DNA of 64,000 nt from Anthopleura xanthogrammica (GCA_964019055.1 OZ025223.1:4070625-4134624); one strand, 5' to 3'. Positions 49,901-61,720 are shown, counted from the stretch's first letter. The notes: a model not told the origin generated them from the letters alone. A program made the numbers and translations.

Positions 49901-52900
49901 TACTTACCACAATTTGTCTTACTATGGACCCCTTTCACGTGAAGTTGAAGCAGCTCAATTTGGAGGACAAAACATAAGAATTTCAATCTCATGAGAATTG
50001 GAACCTGTTCTTTTGTCCTACAAATTGAGCTGCATTCCGAATTATAACTCCAAATGCAATTATAATGGATAGAATGCGGAAATTCCCGAAACATTTTGGT
50101 CATCGTAGTAATACGCCTAGATCTATAGCATCATTTTATTGTACTCATTTCCTGCACGCATTGTATTATTTTAGCTATCCAAGACATTTCCAAAATGAAA
50201 GAAGTAGCTCCCCAGTCACAGAATAGTGACGTCATGACTGAATCTGATGATACACACGCACTCATTTGTCTCGCGGCTCAATTGTCTTTGGAGGTGAGTT
50301 TCTGTACTTTGTTAGGCATTCATTCCATTTCCCTTTGCTTCCGATAAAAAATGGGAACATTTCGAAACCACTATGATATATTAATTATTTTGTTCTGTTA
50401 AAAACAAAGCAAAGCAACCGTGACGTGGCAGTTCGAGCCCTGGAAAGCTTGATACAGACATCATCAAGCACAAAACAGGTCATCACCGCGTTAAGGTATT
50501 AAGGACTTGAAAACAAAATTTAGTGGTTAAAATAGATTGGAGAAATTCTTCATTCAAGGAAAAAAAATCTAGCACTATCGCACAAGTCTAGCACTATAAA
50601 AAATGTTATTAAAGAGACACGAGTGAAAAACGCACTGCGCATGCTCGGAAGTTCTGCAGAAAATTCATAGACGACATAGTGTTTACGAAGAAAATCATTG
50701 GAGATTTACATGTCTTATATTATGCGAATTTCTCTCATATTATTTGGCCAGGAAAAGAAAACAACTAAACTAATGTGTCAGGAAAAAATAAGCACTAACT
50801 TTCCACGAACGGCCTTAACTTTAGAGATTTACCAAGCGCCGGTAAATCTCCAATGGTTTCTTTGTAAACACGACGAACTTCCAAGCGCAGTGCGTTTTTA
50901 TCGTGTCTATTGTTTCTCATACATGAAGTGAAGCCGAAAATTTCACGGGAAAAATTGTGCTCAAATACGACAGGTGCATGTGGACTGTCAAATTCGTGGG
51001 CAAATCGTAGGCAGGTTGCATTTAACCTTAATTGTTACTACCGCAGTGTACTTTGGAAGGATTCACACGAAAAAATAATGGATAATCATTTGTTCCGACT
51101 CATACTAAAAGTGCTCTTAAGTGCTTTTATTGTGCTTAATGTGGATAATTTTCTGTTCTTCAGGTGTCTTATTCGCCTTAGGCTGACGCTGTGCGAGAAT
51201 GAGAAAAGGTAAGCGCCATGCACAAATTATAGTCTTATCAAGTGGCATGTTTTTTCCTTCGGGCGTAGTACTTTCCCACCCTATTCCGATTCGTGCTCAA
51301 TGTCACTTCAGGTTATTTTTACTCTCTACCACAATGTCTCTTTTGACAAAGAAGATATTTGAATGGAAAAAAAAACAAACCTCAAAACAAAAGATACGAT
51401 TTTTTTCTCGCATTTTTTTTTAATTCTGTGGATGCATTCAGTAGATTCAGTAGTCCGTTGCGTGCGTATTTTTTGCGCATTTTTTCCCTGAGCAATAATC
51501 GGCAATGAAAGTTGACTTATACCAAATCCTATTTCTAATGTTTTGTTATGTTATGTAGGAGAGATCTCAGCTCCATTCTTTTCTACTTAAAAACAGGTAA
51601 TATACATTAAAAATAATTCCATCCATCCATCCATCCATCCATCCATCCATCCATCCATCCATCCATCCATCCATCCATCCATCCATCCATCCATCCATCC
51701 ATCCATCCATCCATCCATCCATCCATCCATCCATCCATCCATCCATCCATCCATCCATCCATCCATCCATCCATCCATCCATCCATCCATCCATCCATCC
51801 ATCCATCCATCCATCCATCCATCCATCCATCCATCCATCCATCCATCCATCCATCCATCCATCCATCCATCCATCCATCCATCCATCCATCCATTCATTC
51901 ATTCATATTCTTATTATTTTCAGCATTAGAGCGCGTAAATCAAATGTCACTTTATGGCGACACTGCTCAAGTCCAAGCAGAAGCAACCTGGTTTATGAAA
52001 ATTGGTAATACCATAATCAATCAAGTTAGCAGTTATAACTTTTGATTTTCGAATCTTATAGCCTACACGAAGAACCTTTCCATTTTTCCAAAGTCTTGTC
52101 AGATTATAAAACCTGTGTTATCAGACTGAGTTAACAAGGACGGAAGGCAAAGACATGAATTATATTTTTGGGGTGCATGTTACGTCACTATCCGCCGTGT
52201 TGGTTGACTGTAGACCCCTTGCAGCACGTCGGAATGTAGTTTAATTTGGAGGACAAAACAATAAGTTCAAATTCTCAGGAGATTGAAATTCTTTTGTTTT
52301 GTCCTCCAAATTGAACTGCTTTGACGTCACGTGCAAGGGGTCTATACAAAGCATTCCTCATTAAAACTCTCTTGTTATATCAAGCAAGATTGCCGCTGTT
52401 TCATTGTTATTAATATCTCAAGGGATTTTGAGTCGTGTGGTCACCCCGGCCAAGAATAGCATTGAAATTCAGTTTCCCTTCAGCTAAACAAACTTTGTTG
52501 TTCTTTAATTCAAATATAGCTTGGAACATGGCATTAGAAAGTTCAGAAGCCAGTCAAGAGATGCGTGAATTTTTCACGATTTGTCACAAGGTACATCAGC
52601 AATATATCTTGGCAAGCGCTCAGCAAGCAACGAAATAATACTCAAGGGAATTATATGAAACTAACTTGGTATATTGGTTTGATTCTCATACGAATTTCAT
52701 CTTATTCTTTGTAGTTTGCTGATCTTTGTCCAGTCGATGCAGCCAACATGACACGACAGAAGAATTGTCTTTTAATGGCAGCAGCTGCGTCCTTGCAAAT
52801 TGCTAAGGAAATTCCAGACGACGAGGAAAAGGTGACTTTAGTGAGGCCATATACTGATGCAAAGCAAATAAATCAAAGAACATTGCAGAACATTTCAGTG

Positions 52901-55900
52901 TTCAAGGGGAAATTCGAGCCAGAGAATTTCAATCCCCTCTCCTCCCCTACAAAAGTAGCACAATAAATGGACAAAATGAAAAACTTTGCTTCTGATACTA
53001 TTTTTCAGAAATCTGACTTAGTGAAAATAGGTTTGGTGATACATTATTTGATCAGATGCATAAATGCGTTTTACGACTACCATTTCGTTACTTATATACG
53101 AAATCCACTTTTAGATCAAATCCATATACAATTCCAATAGAAAAAATATTCACTACAATCAGCTTAGTGATATCAGCCAACTTTTGTTTCTTGACAGAAA
53201 AATGCGCTGAAGCAGGCTTTAACACACATACAGTCCTGTCGCGATCTTTGTAGACGAATCAACGCCGGAAGACAGGCATCAGGACGTGGTAAGAACTATC
53301 ATCACAAACGTATCAGGGTTAGAGGTGGTCCGTTTATGGCCATTTCCCATATGGCAGCCATATTGGCTTGGTAACCTCGCATTTCAGCTTTTCAGAAAGA
53401 GTGGTCACCTCTATGAGTCTTTCCCATACGGCAGCCATATTGGCTTTGTAACCTCGCATTTCAGCTTTTCAGAAAGAGTGGTCACCTATTATATGGGTCT
53501 TTCCCATATGGCAGCCATAGTGGCTTGGTAACCTCGCATTTCAGAATGAATTAACCAAGGTTCATAAACCAGGACTTTTATTTTTTTGAAGATACAGTAA
53601 ATATACCCCCGCACGATGGTCCGTTACGTCTGGAAATCATGTTTACGTTCTTATATCTTAAATGTTCTTTGTTAACTGGCACACATACAGATGACATCGC
53701 CATCTTGTTAACACTTTACGAGTTCGAAGCAAAGGCAAAGCTGGGAGAAAGTGACGCTAGTCTGGAGTCTTGCCTGCAGAAGGCAATAGCACTGCCATAT
53801 TGTGAAGGCAAGACGTTCGAGACATTAGCAGGTAATTTGGTCAGGTTTGGAAGCTTTCAGTCTTGAAAACCTTCGGTCTTGTAAGGAGCATAGATGTGAG
53901 TCACCCAGTGAGACTCCCCTACCTCCGCCACTAAATCTCTTCTTAGCTAGTTACGACCTGTTTGAAAAGGAGCACTGCAAAATTTTAGAGATTTGAGAGC
54001 AATCTTCCCAAAGTTCCAAATTTCAATTCCTATTTCTTTTCGCATTGTAGCACTAGCAGTTGAACCACCTGCCTTCTATAAAGACATCAGTATGAAGTCA
54101 CTACGCCTTGCGGTAAAGAAGCACAAGGCTTCGAACAGTGTAGACTTCAACAAACTGAGGTAAGATATCGTAATGCTTTGTATTGTCAATATGTGGACGT
54201 ATAACACCATACACTGTTATTTATAAAGCCGACCAGAAACACAGGCAGCCCAAGCACTGTTCTTGAGTGATGCTTGGATTAAAGTGAATGTATATGGGTC
54301 AAAAAAATCATAAATTTAAACCGAACATTGCTTGGGCTGCCTGTACCATAGATCGCTTTGCATTGAGCCGCAGCAGTTTTTATCAATAACCATGAAATGT
54401 CCAGTCTCACTTATTGGTTTTAACCCGCTTGTGCCTATTAAGTCTGATGTGCCTTTTTCTGTGTTTAGTAAAGTATATCACAGTCTTTTTCTGTGTTTAG
54501 TAAAGTATATCACAGTCTTATTGAGATGTCTCTAAACGCTGGTAGCAGTAGTGACGCCAACAGCAAAGAGGAGGCCTGGGGTATTTATCAGGAGATACTA
54601 GAATGTATCGATGATAATGAAAAGGTCAGAATGCTACTTCCACTTAACAGGTCACGTGACCCTATCCCTCAGTTGTGTCAAAAAGAACACCAGAAATGAA
54701 ACGAGCAACTCGATATTACTAAAAGGGCGACGTTTTAGCTCATGATGTTGGCTGTAGGAGAAATGGCATTAAACTGATTAAATATTAAATCGAATATGCT
54801 CTTTTCATTCAGTCTGGTGTTCATTTTGACACAACTGTTTGTTTGAGGGCAAATGACCTATTGCTTCACTCTATATTACGTATATTTAAGTAGTGCATAT
54901 TACACGTGTACCAGTCCAATATGTGCGTCACTCGGTCATTCATTTTCGATTAACTGGTTGTTTCAGGGAATCTACCCGGAAATGGAAGCGATATGGCTGA
55001 TGACAAAAGCATGGAACTGCGGAATTCATCTATTTAGGTACTTTGATACCACAAAACAGGTTGTTACGAAATATACGTTTGCTAAATTTAGTCCCGATAG
55101 CTTAAATTATCTTTTCTCAGTTGAATTCCGAATCCAATACAAAACTTACTCAGTCTACAATCACCTCGGAGGTGGGGGGCTTCAGTAGTACCCAAGTTTT
55201 TAGCCAAAAATGATTTTCTGTTATGAGTTGCCTAAAGCTTTGAAATGACTTTAACAATAAACATGTTGTAATTGCCCCTCAAAACCAAGGCAATGGGAAT
55301 TGCATCGTCCAAGAGCCTCAATTTTTAAAAATTTTCAGGGGGTGGGGGAATTTGCTCGGAACTTAGATTACCTCTCCCCCCCCCAAAAAAAACCCTATGC
55401 GCTAAGGTCTCATGTAGGAACTTAATTTCTCTTATCATAATACAGTTCTGGTCGACTCGAAGCTGCCGAGAAGTGGTGCGCAACAGCCATGCGGCTACTA
55501 CAACAGTTGAATGGCTTTAAGAACAACTATGAATCTAAGGTAGTTAGAATCATTTGGACGTTCATTAATACTAGACCACACGATTTATTACAGTGTTAGC
55601 ATTAACCGAGAGGCGCGGAAATACGAGCAAAAATCGTTCAACTTGTCGCGCAACATTGTTGCGTTGCAAGCCGCTTCAGAGCGAATGTTGCTCGTATTAC
55701 CACCCCGTGCACAACAAATATTTATTGTTGTAGAGAGTTGAAGGCGCTTCTACTTCTGCAAAAAAAATCGCGCAAAAACTTTTGTTGTTGCACAAGTTGG
55801 TAATACGAGCCACATTCACTCTGCAACTTGAAGCGTAACAATGTTGCGCGACAAGCTGCATGGTTTGGTTTAATCTGGCTTCCAACAGCTTATCTAACAT

Positions 55901-56047
55901 GTAGTCAAATATAGAATATCTTAGATTCCCCTCGAAAAATTGTTGTACTAACTATTTTTATGTTATTATTTGCAGATGACAGGTGTTTACTCAGAGATTT
56001 TAGACCGCATTGAAAAGGCCTCAGTACAAGCTGTAGTCGAGGAATAG
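43997..56047 (+). CDS. TEX11: TEX11/SPO22/ZIP4-like meiotic TPR protein, complete (923 aa)
   Basis: TEX11 is the animal ZIP4/SPO22 protein, a TPR-repeat scaffold that supports chromosome synapsis and crossover formation in meiosis. Coding exons: 43997-44054, 44168-44389, 44473-44552, 44893-44923, 45510-45559, 45806-45931, 46042-46104, 46354-46439, 46811-46862, 46958-47039, 47207-47220, 47320-47401, 47705-47786, 47884-47971, 48435-48498, 48607-48692, 49097-49195, 49391-49435, 49628-49730, 50175-50293, 50410-50495, 51164-51208, 51559-51596, 51924-52004, 52520-52590, 52715-52831, 53198-53288, 53691-53831, 54051-54159, 54501-54624, 54967-55037, 55446-55539, 55976-56047. They sum to 2772 bp = 924 codons and every phase closes. 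Landmarks: [94 protein letters not shown] near the end. Length matches vertebrate TEX11 (about 925-940). A 5' UTR intron (43730-43973) is likely. One intron is GC-AG (donor 49196). Confidence 0.94.
44788..44926 (+). repeat. Tandem duplication containing TEX11 exon 4 and a shortened copy of it
   Basis: GTCACTACTAATAA...ATTAGATG occurs twice, at 44788 and 44847. The second copy holds the real exon 4 (44893-44923). The first holds ATGTCAGCATGGTTAG (44829-44844) between an AG and a GT, i.e. exon 4 lacking 15 nt. Confidence 0.85.
44951..45422. mobile_element. Inverted-repeat MITE in TEX11 intron 4
   Basis: AAGCCACTTCACGGTTTCGT at 44951 is mirrored by ACGAAACCGTGAAGTGGCTT ending at 45422. Arms are about 120 bp and well matched (CGTAACTCCGCTCA in both), with an unpaired AT-rich centre. 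No clear target duplication is seen. Confidence 0.85.
46473..46775. repeat. CCTTAC run and CACTTGCGCA minisatellite in TEX11 intron 8
   Basis: A TTTACC/TTACC run (46473-46518) is followed by four uneven copies of CACTTGCGCA...ATCAGTTATATGAGCTTTTA...GGTATC. Units vary in length by gain or loss of the CATTATAG(C/T)ACTTGCG piece. Confidence 0.85.
49927..50045. mobile_element. Palindromic MITE, CTCAATTTGGAGGACAAAAC family
   Basis: Left arm ACCCCTTTCACGTGAAG then GCAGCTCAATTTGGAGG; right arm CAAATTGAGCTGCATTCCG; in the TEX11 intron before exon 50175-50293. The right tip is decayed. Confidence 0.75.
51618..51900. repeat. (ATCC)n tetranucleotide microsatellite, about 69 units
   Basis: An almost perfect CATC tetramer run of about 275 bp, ending in a few ATTC units. 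It lies between TEX11 exons 51559-51596 and 51924-52004, only about 23 bp before the latter. Trp-Met-Asp-Gly frames on the minus strand are repeat artefacts. Confidence 0.99.
52211..52346. mobile_element. Palindromic MITE, CTCAATTTGGAGGACAAAAC family (best copy)
   Basis: TAGACCCCTTGCAGCACGTC on the left is mirrored by GACGTCACGTGCAAGGGGTCTA on the right, and both arms carry TTTGGAGGACAAAAC inward. Full length about 136 bp. In the TEX11 intron before exon 52520-52590. Confidence 0.9.
53317..53545. repeat. Tandem repeat of about 81 bp, three copies
   Basis: Units contain CCCATATGGCAGCCATATTG and TAACCTCGCATTTCAGCTTT at 53347, 53428 and 53507. It lies in the TEX11 intron after exon 53198-53288. 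Confidence 0.9.
54239..54342. repeat. Short inverted-repeat element with CAGGCAGCCCAAGCA ends
   Basis: ACAGGCAGCCCAAGCA on the left and TGCTTGGGCTGCCTGT on the right, about 100 bp in all; the same motif lies inside the MITEs at 5770 and 12007 and near 57700-57950. Confidence 0.75.
54455..54518 (+). repeat. 32-bp tandem duplication across a TEX11 splice acceptor
   Basis: TTTTTCTGTGTTTAGTAAAG then TATATCACAGTC occurs twice in direct tandem, so two identical TTTAG acceptors end at 54468 and 54500. Only the second keeps the reading frame (exon 54501-54624). Confidence 0.95.
55597..55862. mobile_element. Foldback element in the last-but-one TEX11 intron
   Basis: AACTTGTCGCGCAACATTGT and CTTCAGAGCGAATGTTGCTC on the left return inverted as ACAATGTTGCGCGACAAGCT and GAGCCACATTCACTCTGCAA on the right, around the ACAACAAATATTTATTGTTGT centre. 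Confidence 0.75.
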
Positions 56048-56193
56048 AGACGACCAACAGCTATGTATAATTTTTGTATACCTATTTTAATTTTTACATA
56101 AATTAACAGTGTCCTGGAAAAAGAGGCACATCTTTTAAAGTCTCGACGTCCAGACTTACCATTCTCAGTTTGTACAATGTTTTACCCTCTCAA

Positions 56194-56199
56194 ATTAAA
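56194..56199 (+). terminator. Probable TEX11 poly(A) signal
   Basis: ATTAAA about 150 bases after the TEX11 stop, the commonest variant of AATAAA, followed by a T-rich stretch. Confidence 0.4.
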
Positions 56200-56565
56200 G
56201 CTCATTCGTTTTCCCTACCGCTTGAGGTCCATCTGTGTTACACGCTTCGAATCTTTGGAAAGCAAGTATTAAAGTAAGATGCACATTTAATAGTTAATTA
56301 CTCACACTTGAGATCAGTCGTTCATGTAACGGTGATAGGATGTATTCTTGAAAGTAGACGTAATGCATGCATTGCTTCTAACGTATGCGCAGCAGATATG
56401 ATCTATGTACCGATTCGGTTCACAACTGAAAGACTTCCTGATTTCCAATTCTCTATTCTTTTTCCATTCACTTCTTACTTTCATGATGCATTCATTTTGG
56501 CTCATACATATCATATCTGGGGGCCCCTTTGCATGATAAATATATAGTGTACTTCTCGTTGGACA

Positions 56566-56780
56566 ATAAACCCCTTAAATGTTCCCTGCGCCATCTTGAA
56601 AGGTAGCCGTGCCTTTGCATCGAAGCGAGACAAACGGTGAGCTTCCAATGATAGACCTTTTTTTACACCTTGGACAATTATTCACGTCTCCATCATTGCA
56701 AGCTCACCGTTTGTCTCGCTTCGATACAAAGGCACGACTATCTTTCAAGATGGCGCAGGGAACTGTGAAGGGGACTATTA
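56566..56780. mobile_element. MITE with GGGGACTATTA / CCTTTCAAGATGGCGCAGGG ends
   Basis: GTTCCCTGCGCCATCTTGAA on the left is mirrored by TTCAAGATGGCGCAGGGAAC on the right; the inner arms GCATCGAAGCGAGACAAACG and CGTTTGTCTCGCTTCGATAC also pair. Same family as 38295-38508. Confidence 0.9.
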
Positions 56781-56840
56781 ATCTTCCAAATGAAAATTAG
56801 GCTAAATTAAGAATGTCATTTTACGTAGTGCCCCCAAAGT

Positions 56841-57194
56841 TTAAAGGGGCACTTGGATGAAAATCGATGAAAATTGAAAATGCCTTGAAACTTGGTTTAA
56901 CTTATCTATATGGCCCCAATAGTAGCCAAGCAACATATTTTCTTCACAGTCAAAATTTGCGGATAGAAATTATATATTTTTTTCAGCATCTAAATTGTGA
57001 GTAAATGACGTCATTTACTCAACCCTATTGTTCTTTTAGTTTTTAAACCAAAATTTCTCAACTGCGAGTGGCTCCCAGGCTAAAATTTTTGCCAATCTGG
57101 TTTTGATAATCATGATTGAGTCATATCATTCTTAAATACTTGAACTATTCGGACTTTCAAAATATGGGGCGTTTTCATCCAAGTGCCCCTTTAA
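56841..57194. mobile_element. TTAA-flanked MITE (piggyBac-like), copy 1
   Basis: TTAA at 56841-56844, then AGGGGCACTTGGATGAAAA; the right end is CATCCAAGTGCCCCT followed by TTAA (57191-57194). The element is 346 bp with ends of about 20 bp. TTAA duplication is the mark of piggyBac-type insertion. Copy 2 at 62875-63206 is in the opposite orientation. No transposase is present. Confidence 0.9.
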
Positions 57195-57321
57195 GAAGTC
57201 ATTGAATTCTTGCCTTTCCTTCAAGGTCATCACGGTGATCGGTGTCTCCTTCAGAACGAAGGGGATTTTGTTCTAGATTCTCTCTTCACTCCTTTCTTAA
57301 TGTTCCATCTGATGTTCTCGT

Positions 57322-60300
57322 TCATGTTGAAAATGGATCTTTTTCCTTCAGAATATCCTCATCCCCAGTCCACATGCCTTTTTTAGAATGATGGTAGTGA
57401 AACATCTTGAATTCTCGAACACGTTCGTACTCCATACCAGCCCCCACCACCCTCTCCATTATTTCCCAGTCTTCTCCGCCCCACTTGTTTTTAAACTTCT
57501 CTTCATCTAGTCCACCAATACGATCCCAATCTGATTTATACATGGCTATCAGGCCATACCCTTGTTGTTCCCAGAATCCATGGAGATTCACTGGGGAGTG
57601 TCCAGGACGTAGTCTGATGATGACTGGAGTGAAGACGCTTCTTCCCTCAAAACAGTGCTACCAGAATAAAGAGATGCACATTTTAGTAACGTTAAACCAC
57701 AGGCAGCCCAAACTCCGTTTCTACCGAAAATGATATTTTTATACAGGGGAAAGGGGTTGATAAGGATGTCCGCAATAAACAAGGCACGATTGGCATCCAA
57801 AATGTCAAAATAACCACAGGTAGCCCAAGCTGGGTTTCTGTGGCGATGGTTGTTATTTTCCATTTTGACGATTTTATCGAGGTTTTTAAGGATTGCCATG
57901 CATTTTCTTATAATGACACCACAGAAACCCAGCTTGGGATACCTGTGTAACAAGTTAATTCGCGTACTCCCAAATTTTGATGCATCATTTGATATAGATC
58001 TTTTGTAAAAAAAAGGTGTCCCTAATTTGCATTTATGAGCATTGTTGTCAATCCCTTTGATGGATCCAATATTACAGTGATCAGCCCTTTGACACAAGTG
58101 ACGCAAATAGGTCAGTCATGTACTATATTGAAGAAATAGAAAAAATGCGCGCATGCTGTGTGCAGTTATAAAGCACGCGTGGGTTGGCAAAATACGAGAA
58201 GTGTTAGGAGAAGCACGACAAGTAGCGGAGTACTTCTCAACACTTCTCTCGTGTTCTGACAATCCTCAAGTGCTTTATACCTGCACACAGTATAGCAAGC
58301 AAGTTTTTTATTTCTTTTATAAAATACAAATAACAATAATCATTATTTTGGATTCGAATGCCGCAATAGAAAGTGCGCGCTCGTGCTGTGTGCTCTCATA
58401 GAGCACGCGCTCCCAACCAATCAGAAAGTGAGATTTATAACAGTTATTTTATAATGACCCATTCGCCTCGTTTGAATATCAAAGTAATTCAAAATCAAAC
58501 CTCCTGCGTCCCTACCTTCCTAACTTCGTCGAATATAGTATTCGGTATCTCCAAATGCAAGTCCAAAGTAAATACAATGGTATGAGGATCTTCAACTGCT
58601 CGAACCGCTGCGTTGATCGACTGACAACGAGAATACTTCCCTGCCTGTTTGATGACCATGTGAGGGGGCAAGTGACGTGTTCTTATTTCTTCATCTAAGT
58701 CAATATCATTACTTTCGTAATCAAACACAACCAGACTGGCATTCTTTTCACCTGTACCGACATATATTTCTTCCAAATTGTCTAAAAAGTGTCGCATCCA
58801 ATTTCCTTGGTTTCGTATGCTGATTATGATAGCTATTTTAGCGTGTCGTTGCCATTGGAGATTTTCTGGATAACATAGCGTTTTAGAGGTGAAGTTCTTA
58901 TAGATGTACTCAGAAATGACCCGAATGGAATAGTTGCTGTTTTTTGTAACGTTCAGTTCTACAAGATATCTTGCTCCTTTATCTCTGTCATGCTTTTTCT
59001 CTACTTTGATGATATTGTTTAGCTTGTATACTCTGGAACGAGTAAGGTTATAATGGTTAAAACAGCACTTCTAAGGGCGGGGGTGGTAGGGGTAGGGAAG
59101 GGGGTTCTGGGTCTAATCCGGTCCACAGGGGTGGGGACCCTAAACGTTTTCCTTAGATGACCAAATAATTCCGAAGGGGGTTACCCCATGGCCACGCCCC
59201 TGAAACTGTCTACTTACCCAGGGTATTTTTTCTCCGTAATATTCATGTACTCTCTCACTATGCTATCAGCTTCTTTGTGCTCTAATGGATAGTCCCGAAA
59301 GGTTGCTAGTCTAAAGACTCTTGGATAGACAATCCATGGATAAATATACGTAGGTACACGATATTTACGTATGAAATCCCATCGTCCTTCTGGTAGAGGT
59401 CCTTTTCGGTTTATATATTCAGGTATGTAAGGAAAAACAGGCAAAGCATCCTCTAGCTCTTCATGATCGATGTACCTGGGTCTATCTATGTTGAGAATCC
59501 TTCCTGTTCTAAGGTGATGGTGTTCAGCTAAGCCTAAGCACCCCTCACTTCCAAACATACCATTCCCAATTCGCATAGATGCGTTCCAAGATCCATTAAT
59601 CATTGATGTACTTTTAGAATCAATAACTGAGAAATTTGTTGCTCCAGGTTGGAGCCAAACGACTTGTAGGAAATCATCTGAGCCGCTCTGCACGTGTAGT
59701 ACCTCAATATAATACTTCTTCCCCTTTTCTAAATACATGGGTTTTGATTTCTGCGAGGGGTATTTATCGAATTCGCCGGCACTAGTCCAAACGAGGACGT
59801 CGCTCTTGTTTTCTACAGAGCATATTTTGACTGCATTTTGTTTGCTACCCTCTTCACGGAGCCAGACTCCAGAGTTATCATCTGAAGTCACTGCAAATGT
59901 GTGCAAGCCCGAAATCGAGGGATGCAGATATCCGAATATTTGCTGAGCAAAATAATTCTCATTCCTCTGTACTTCCAACTTCGTTATAATAGATCTTTCG
60001 CTTGGGCCCTTGGGGAATAATGGATGGTCGCAGAGCGCCTTTATACTGGGTAAAGCAATCCCACGCCAAAAGTGAATTTGAAGGCCTCTGCCTTTCGGGA
60101 TCTCGGAACTTTCCCGCGGGATTTCGGAGCTTTCCGGCGGGAATTCGACTTCGCTTGCATTCACCAGCTTTTTCTTTCTTAGTTGATCTTCATTACTTAT
60201 GGTACCATTCCTATGGTATTTATTATCTGGGATAATTATGTTGGTTGTCTGATTACTTACTGAACTGTTTTTTACGCCATTATTTGAATTAACCAAAATC

Positions 60301-60653
60301 TTTGTATCTTCATTTACTCTGCGAGACTCCTCCTCCAAGCCTTTCCTGAATTCAATCTCTCCATTCAGTTCTTCAGCTATTATCATAACGTCTTTTCTTT
60401 TTATAAAATCTTCGAAACTTATGCTTGTATTTCCAAAAAGTCCACTCATATTCCCGAACACGTTGAAATCACTCGAGTGCCACCAATAATTGTCAAAAAC
60501 ATAAATCCAGGAAAAATACAAAGACAAAGCTGCCACGACAATTAACGACATTTTCTGTAGTTTCTTTCGTAAAAATCTTCGCATGTTGAAAGCAGCAGCC
60601 GAGAGTATCAAAGAGGGTAAACTTTGCTCGCAGAGACGTTGGTTGTAAGACAT
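57322..60653 (-). CDS. Beta-1,4-N-acetylgalactosaminyltransferase, B4GALNT3/4-like, complete (762 aa)
   Basis: The vertebrate relatives move GalNAc from UDP-GalNAc to terminal GlcNAc in the Golgi, making LacdiNAc. Three coding exons: 60653-59218, 59032-58516, 57657-57322; phases close to 763 codons with the stop. Layout: a short cytosolic tail with basic MRRFLRKKLQK, a type II membrane anchor at about 36-54, an Asn/Ser/Glu-rich stem with several NxS/T sites, a PA14 domain at about 190-345 (IFGYLHPSISGLHTFAVTSD, then KKYYIEVLHVQSGSDDFLQV), and a catalytic domain of the chondroitin GalNAcT (CHGN) type in the last two exons. Visible catalytic-domain landmarks are FTLDLHLEIP (metal/nucleotide site region), WEQQGYGLIAMYKSDWDRIG and NKWGGEDWEIMERV. 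PA14 plus this domain is the B4GALNT3/4 arrangement; the protein is shorter than the roughly 1000-residue vertebrate ones. Start could also be the second Met (residue 24). Confidence 0.92.
57695..57950. repeat. Short inverted repeats with AACCACAGGYAGCCCAA motifs
   Basis: AACCACAGGTAGCCCAAGCT then GGGTTTCTGTGG is mirrored by CCACAGAAACCCAGCTTGG(G)ATACCTGTG around 57900-57950. A further AACCACAGGCAGCCCAA is at 57700. They lie in the B4GALNT-like intron 2. Confidence 0.7.
58155..58440. repeat. Hairpin element with GTGTGCAGTTATAAAGCACG end
   Basis: TGTGTGCAGTTATAAAGCAC and its partner GTGCTTTATACCTGCACACA (to about 58291), with inner arms GAGAAGTGTTAGGAGAAGCAC / GTGCT... A second smaller palindromic piece with AGCACGCGCTC is at 58370-58415. 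In the B4GALNT-like intron 2. Confidence 0.7.
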
Positions 60654-61706
60654 TAATTGAACAGATTAAAGTGGTATTTACTGACAGCTGATATTAATGT
60701 TTGGATGAAGGCGGAAAGCAACATTGAGTGGCCTACGTGTAGCGTTCTAATGAGAGAACCTTTGAATCCATAGCAATAAATTCAAACTTAGATCGGCTAT
60801 ACACTTTTGCAACACATTTATTTTAAATCAAAATGAAATTATTTATAAATTGCGCAGTTCAACTACACTCATTTGTAAAATCCAATCAAAAAATATTCCA
60901 AAAATTAAAAAAATTGTATTCGTTAGTTCTATACGAAATTCGCGTTTACTATTAAATCCCCGTGGTGCGAAAAATTTGACTTTCAACTTTTTTTGATTAA
61001 AAAAACTGAATATAAAACAGGATAAAAAAAATTTAGGTAATAAAAACGAAAACTCTGCCTTGTTTTTAGACCTTGTTTTAAACATTCATTTAACCTGTTG
61101 TGTGAATTAATTTACATTAGAATGTGAAATTCGACGTCTAAACTTAATCTAATCTAATTAATTTTTTTTTACTTTTCAAGGTTAAATAACTATTAATAAT
61201 TCTCAATAATTTACTAAGTATTAGTGAAATCAAGCTCCATCAACTTTGTGGAGCGTTTCACGAGCAGCAAGATTAGTTAGAGGGGATTTTCTGTCCTCAA
61301 ATCGGACAAGACATGAGAGAAATTATAGATGAGCAAATATCTATTGTTTCCTCATTTGTCGTTTTGTTTGTAGTTCTGGCTCCCATCCAGTACATAAAAA
61401 TGTTTTTGCATATCTAGTTAGAACGAATAGATTAATCCATCATGAAGCTAAATTAGAAAAATCCATTGAACGAAATAAGGTTACCTAGGAGATTGGCGAG
61501 ACCCAAAACGTCTTAAAGTGCTAGTCTTACGAGAATGACACTATCCCTGAAGAATATATCTTATAAAAGTAGACATGCTATATAGTTCATTGTCAAAATT
61601 TTATTTTGATACGAGACCGGGAAGATGTTGTATTTAGCCTTTAAAGTTCGGCATTTTCGGTCCGCCATTAAACGAATGCGTTCCGGTGAGGTTGGTAACA
61701 ATTCAA

Positions 61707-61720
61707 CGGAAGTGACGTCA
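61707..61720. promoter_or_regulatory. Composite ETS-CRE site, possible B4GALNT-like promoter
   Basis: CGGAAGTGACGTCA followed by TACGCGC, in a CG-richer patch, about 1.05 kb upstream of the B4GALNT-like start codon. ETS-CRE composites are common in animal core promoters. A donor-like GTAAGA on the minus strand near 61517 would allow a 5' UTR intron. Weak evidence. Confidence 0.3.

Noticed and set aside
51567..51902. Long Trp-Met-Asp-Gly repeat proteins in three minus-strand frames
   Set aside because: All three are translations of the (ATCC)n microsatellite inside a TEX11 intron.
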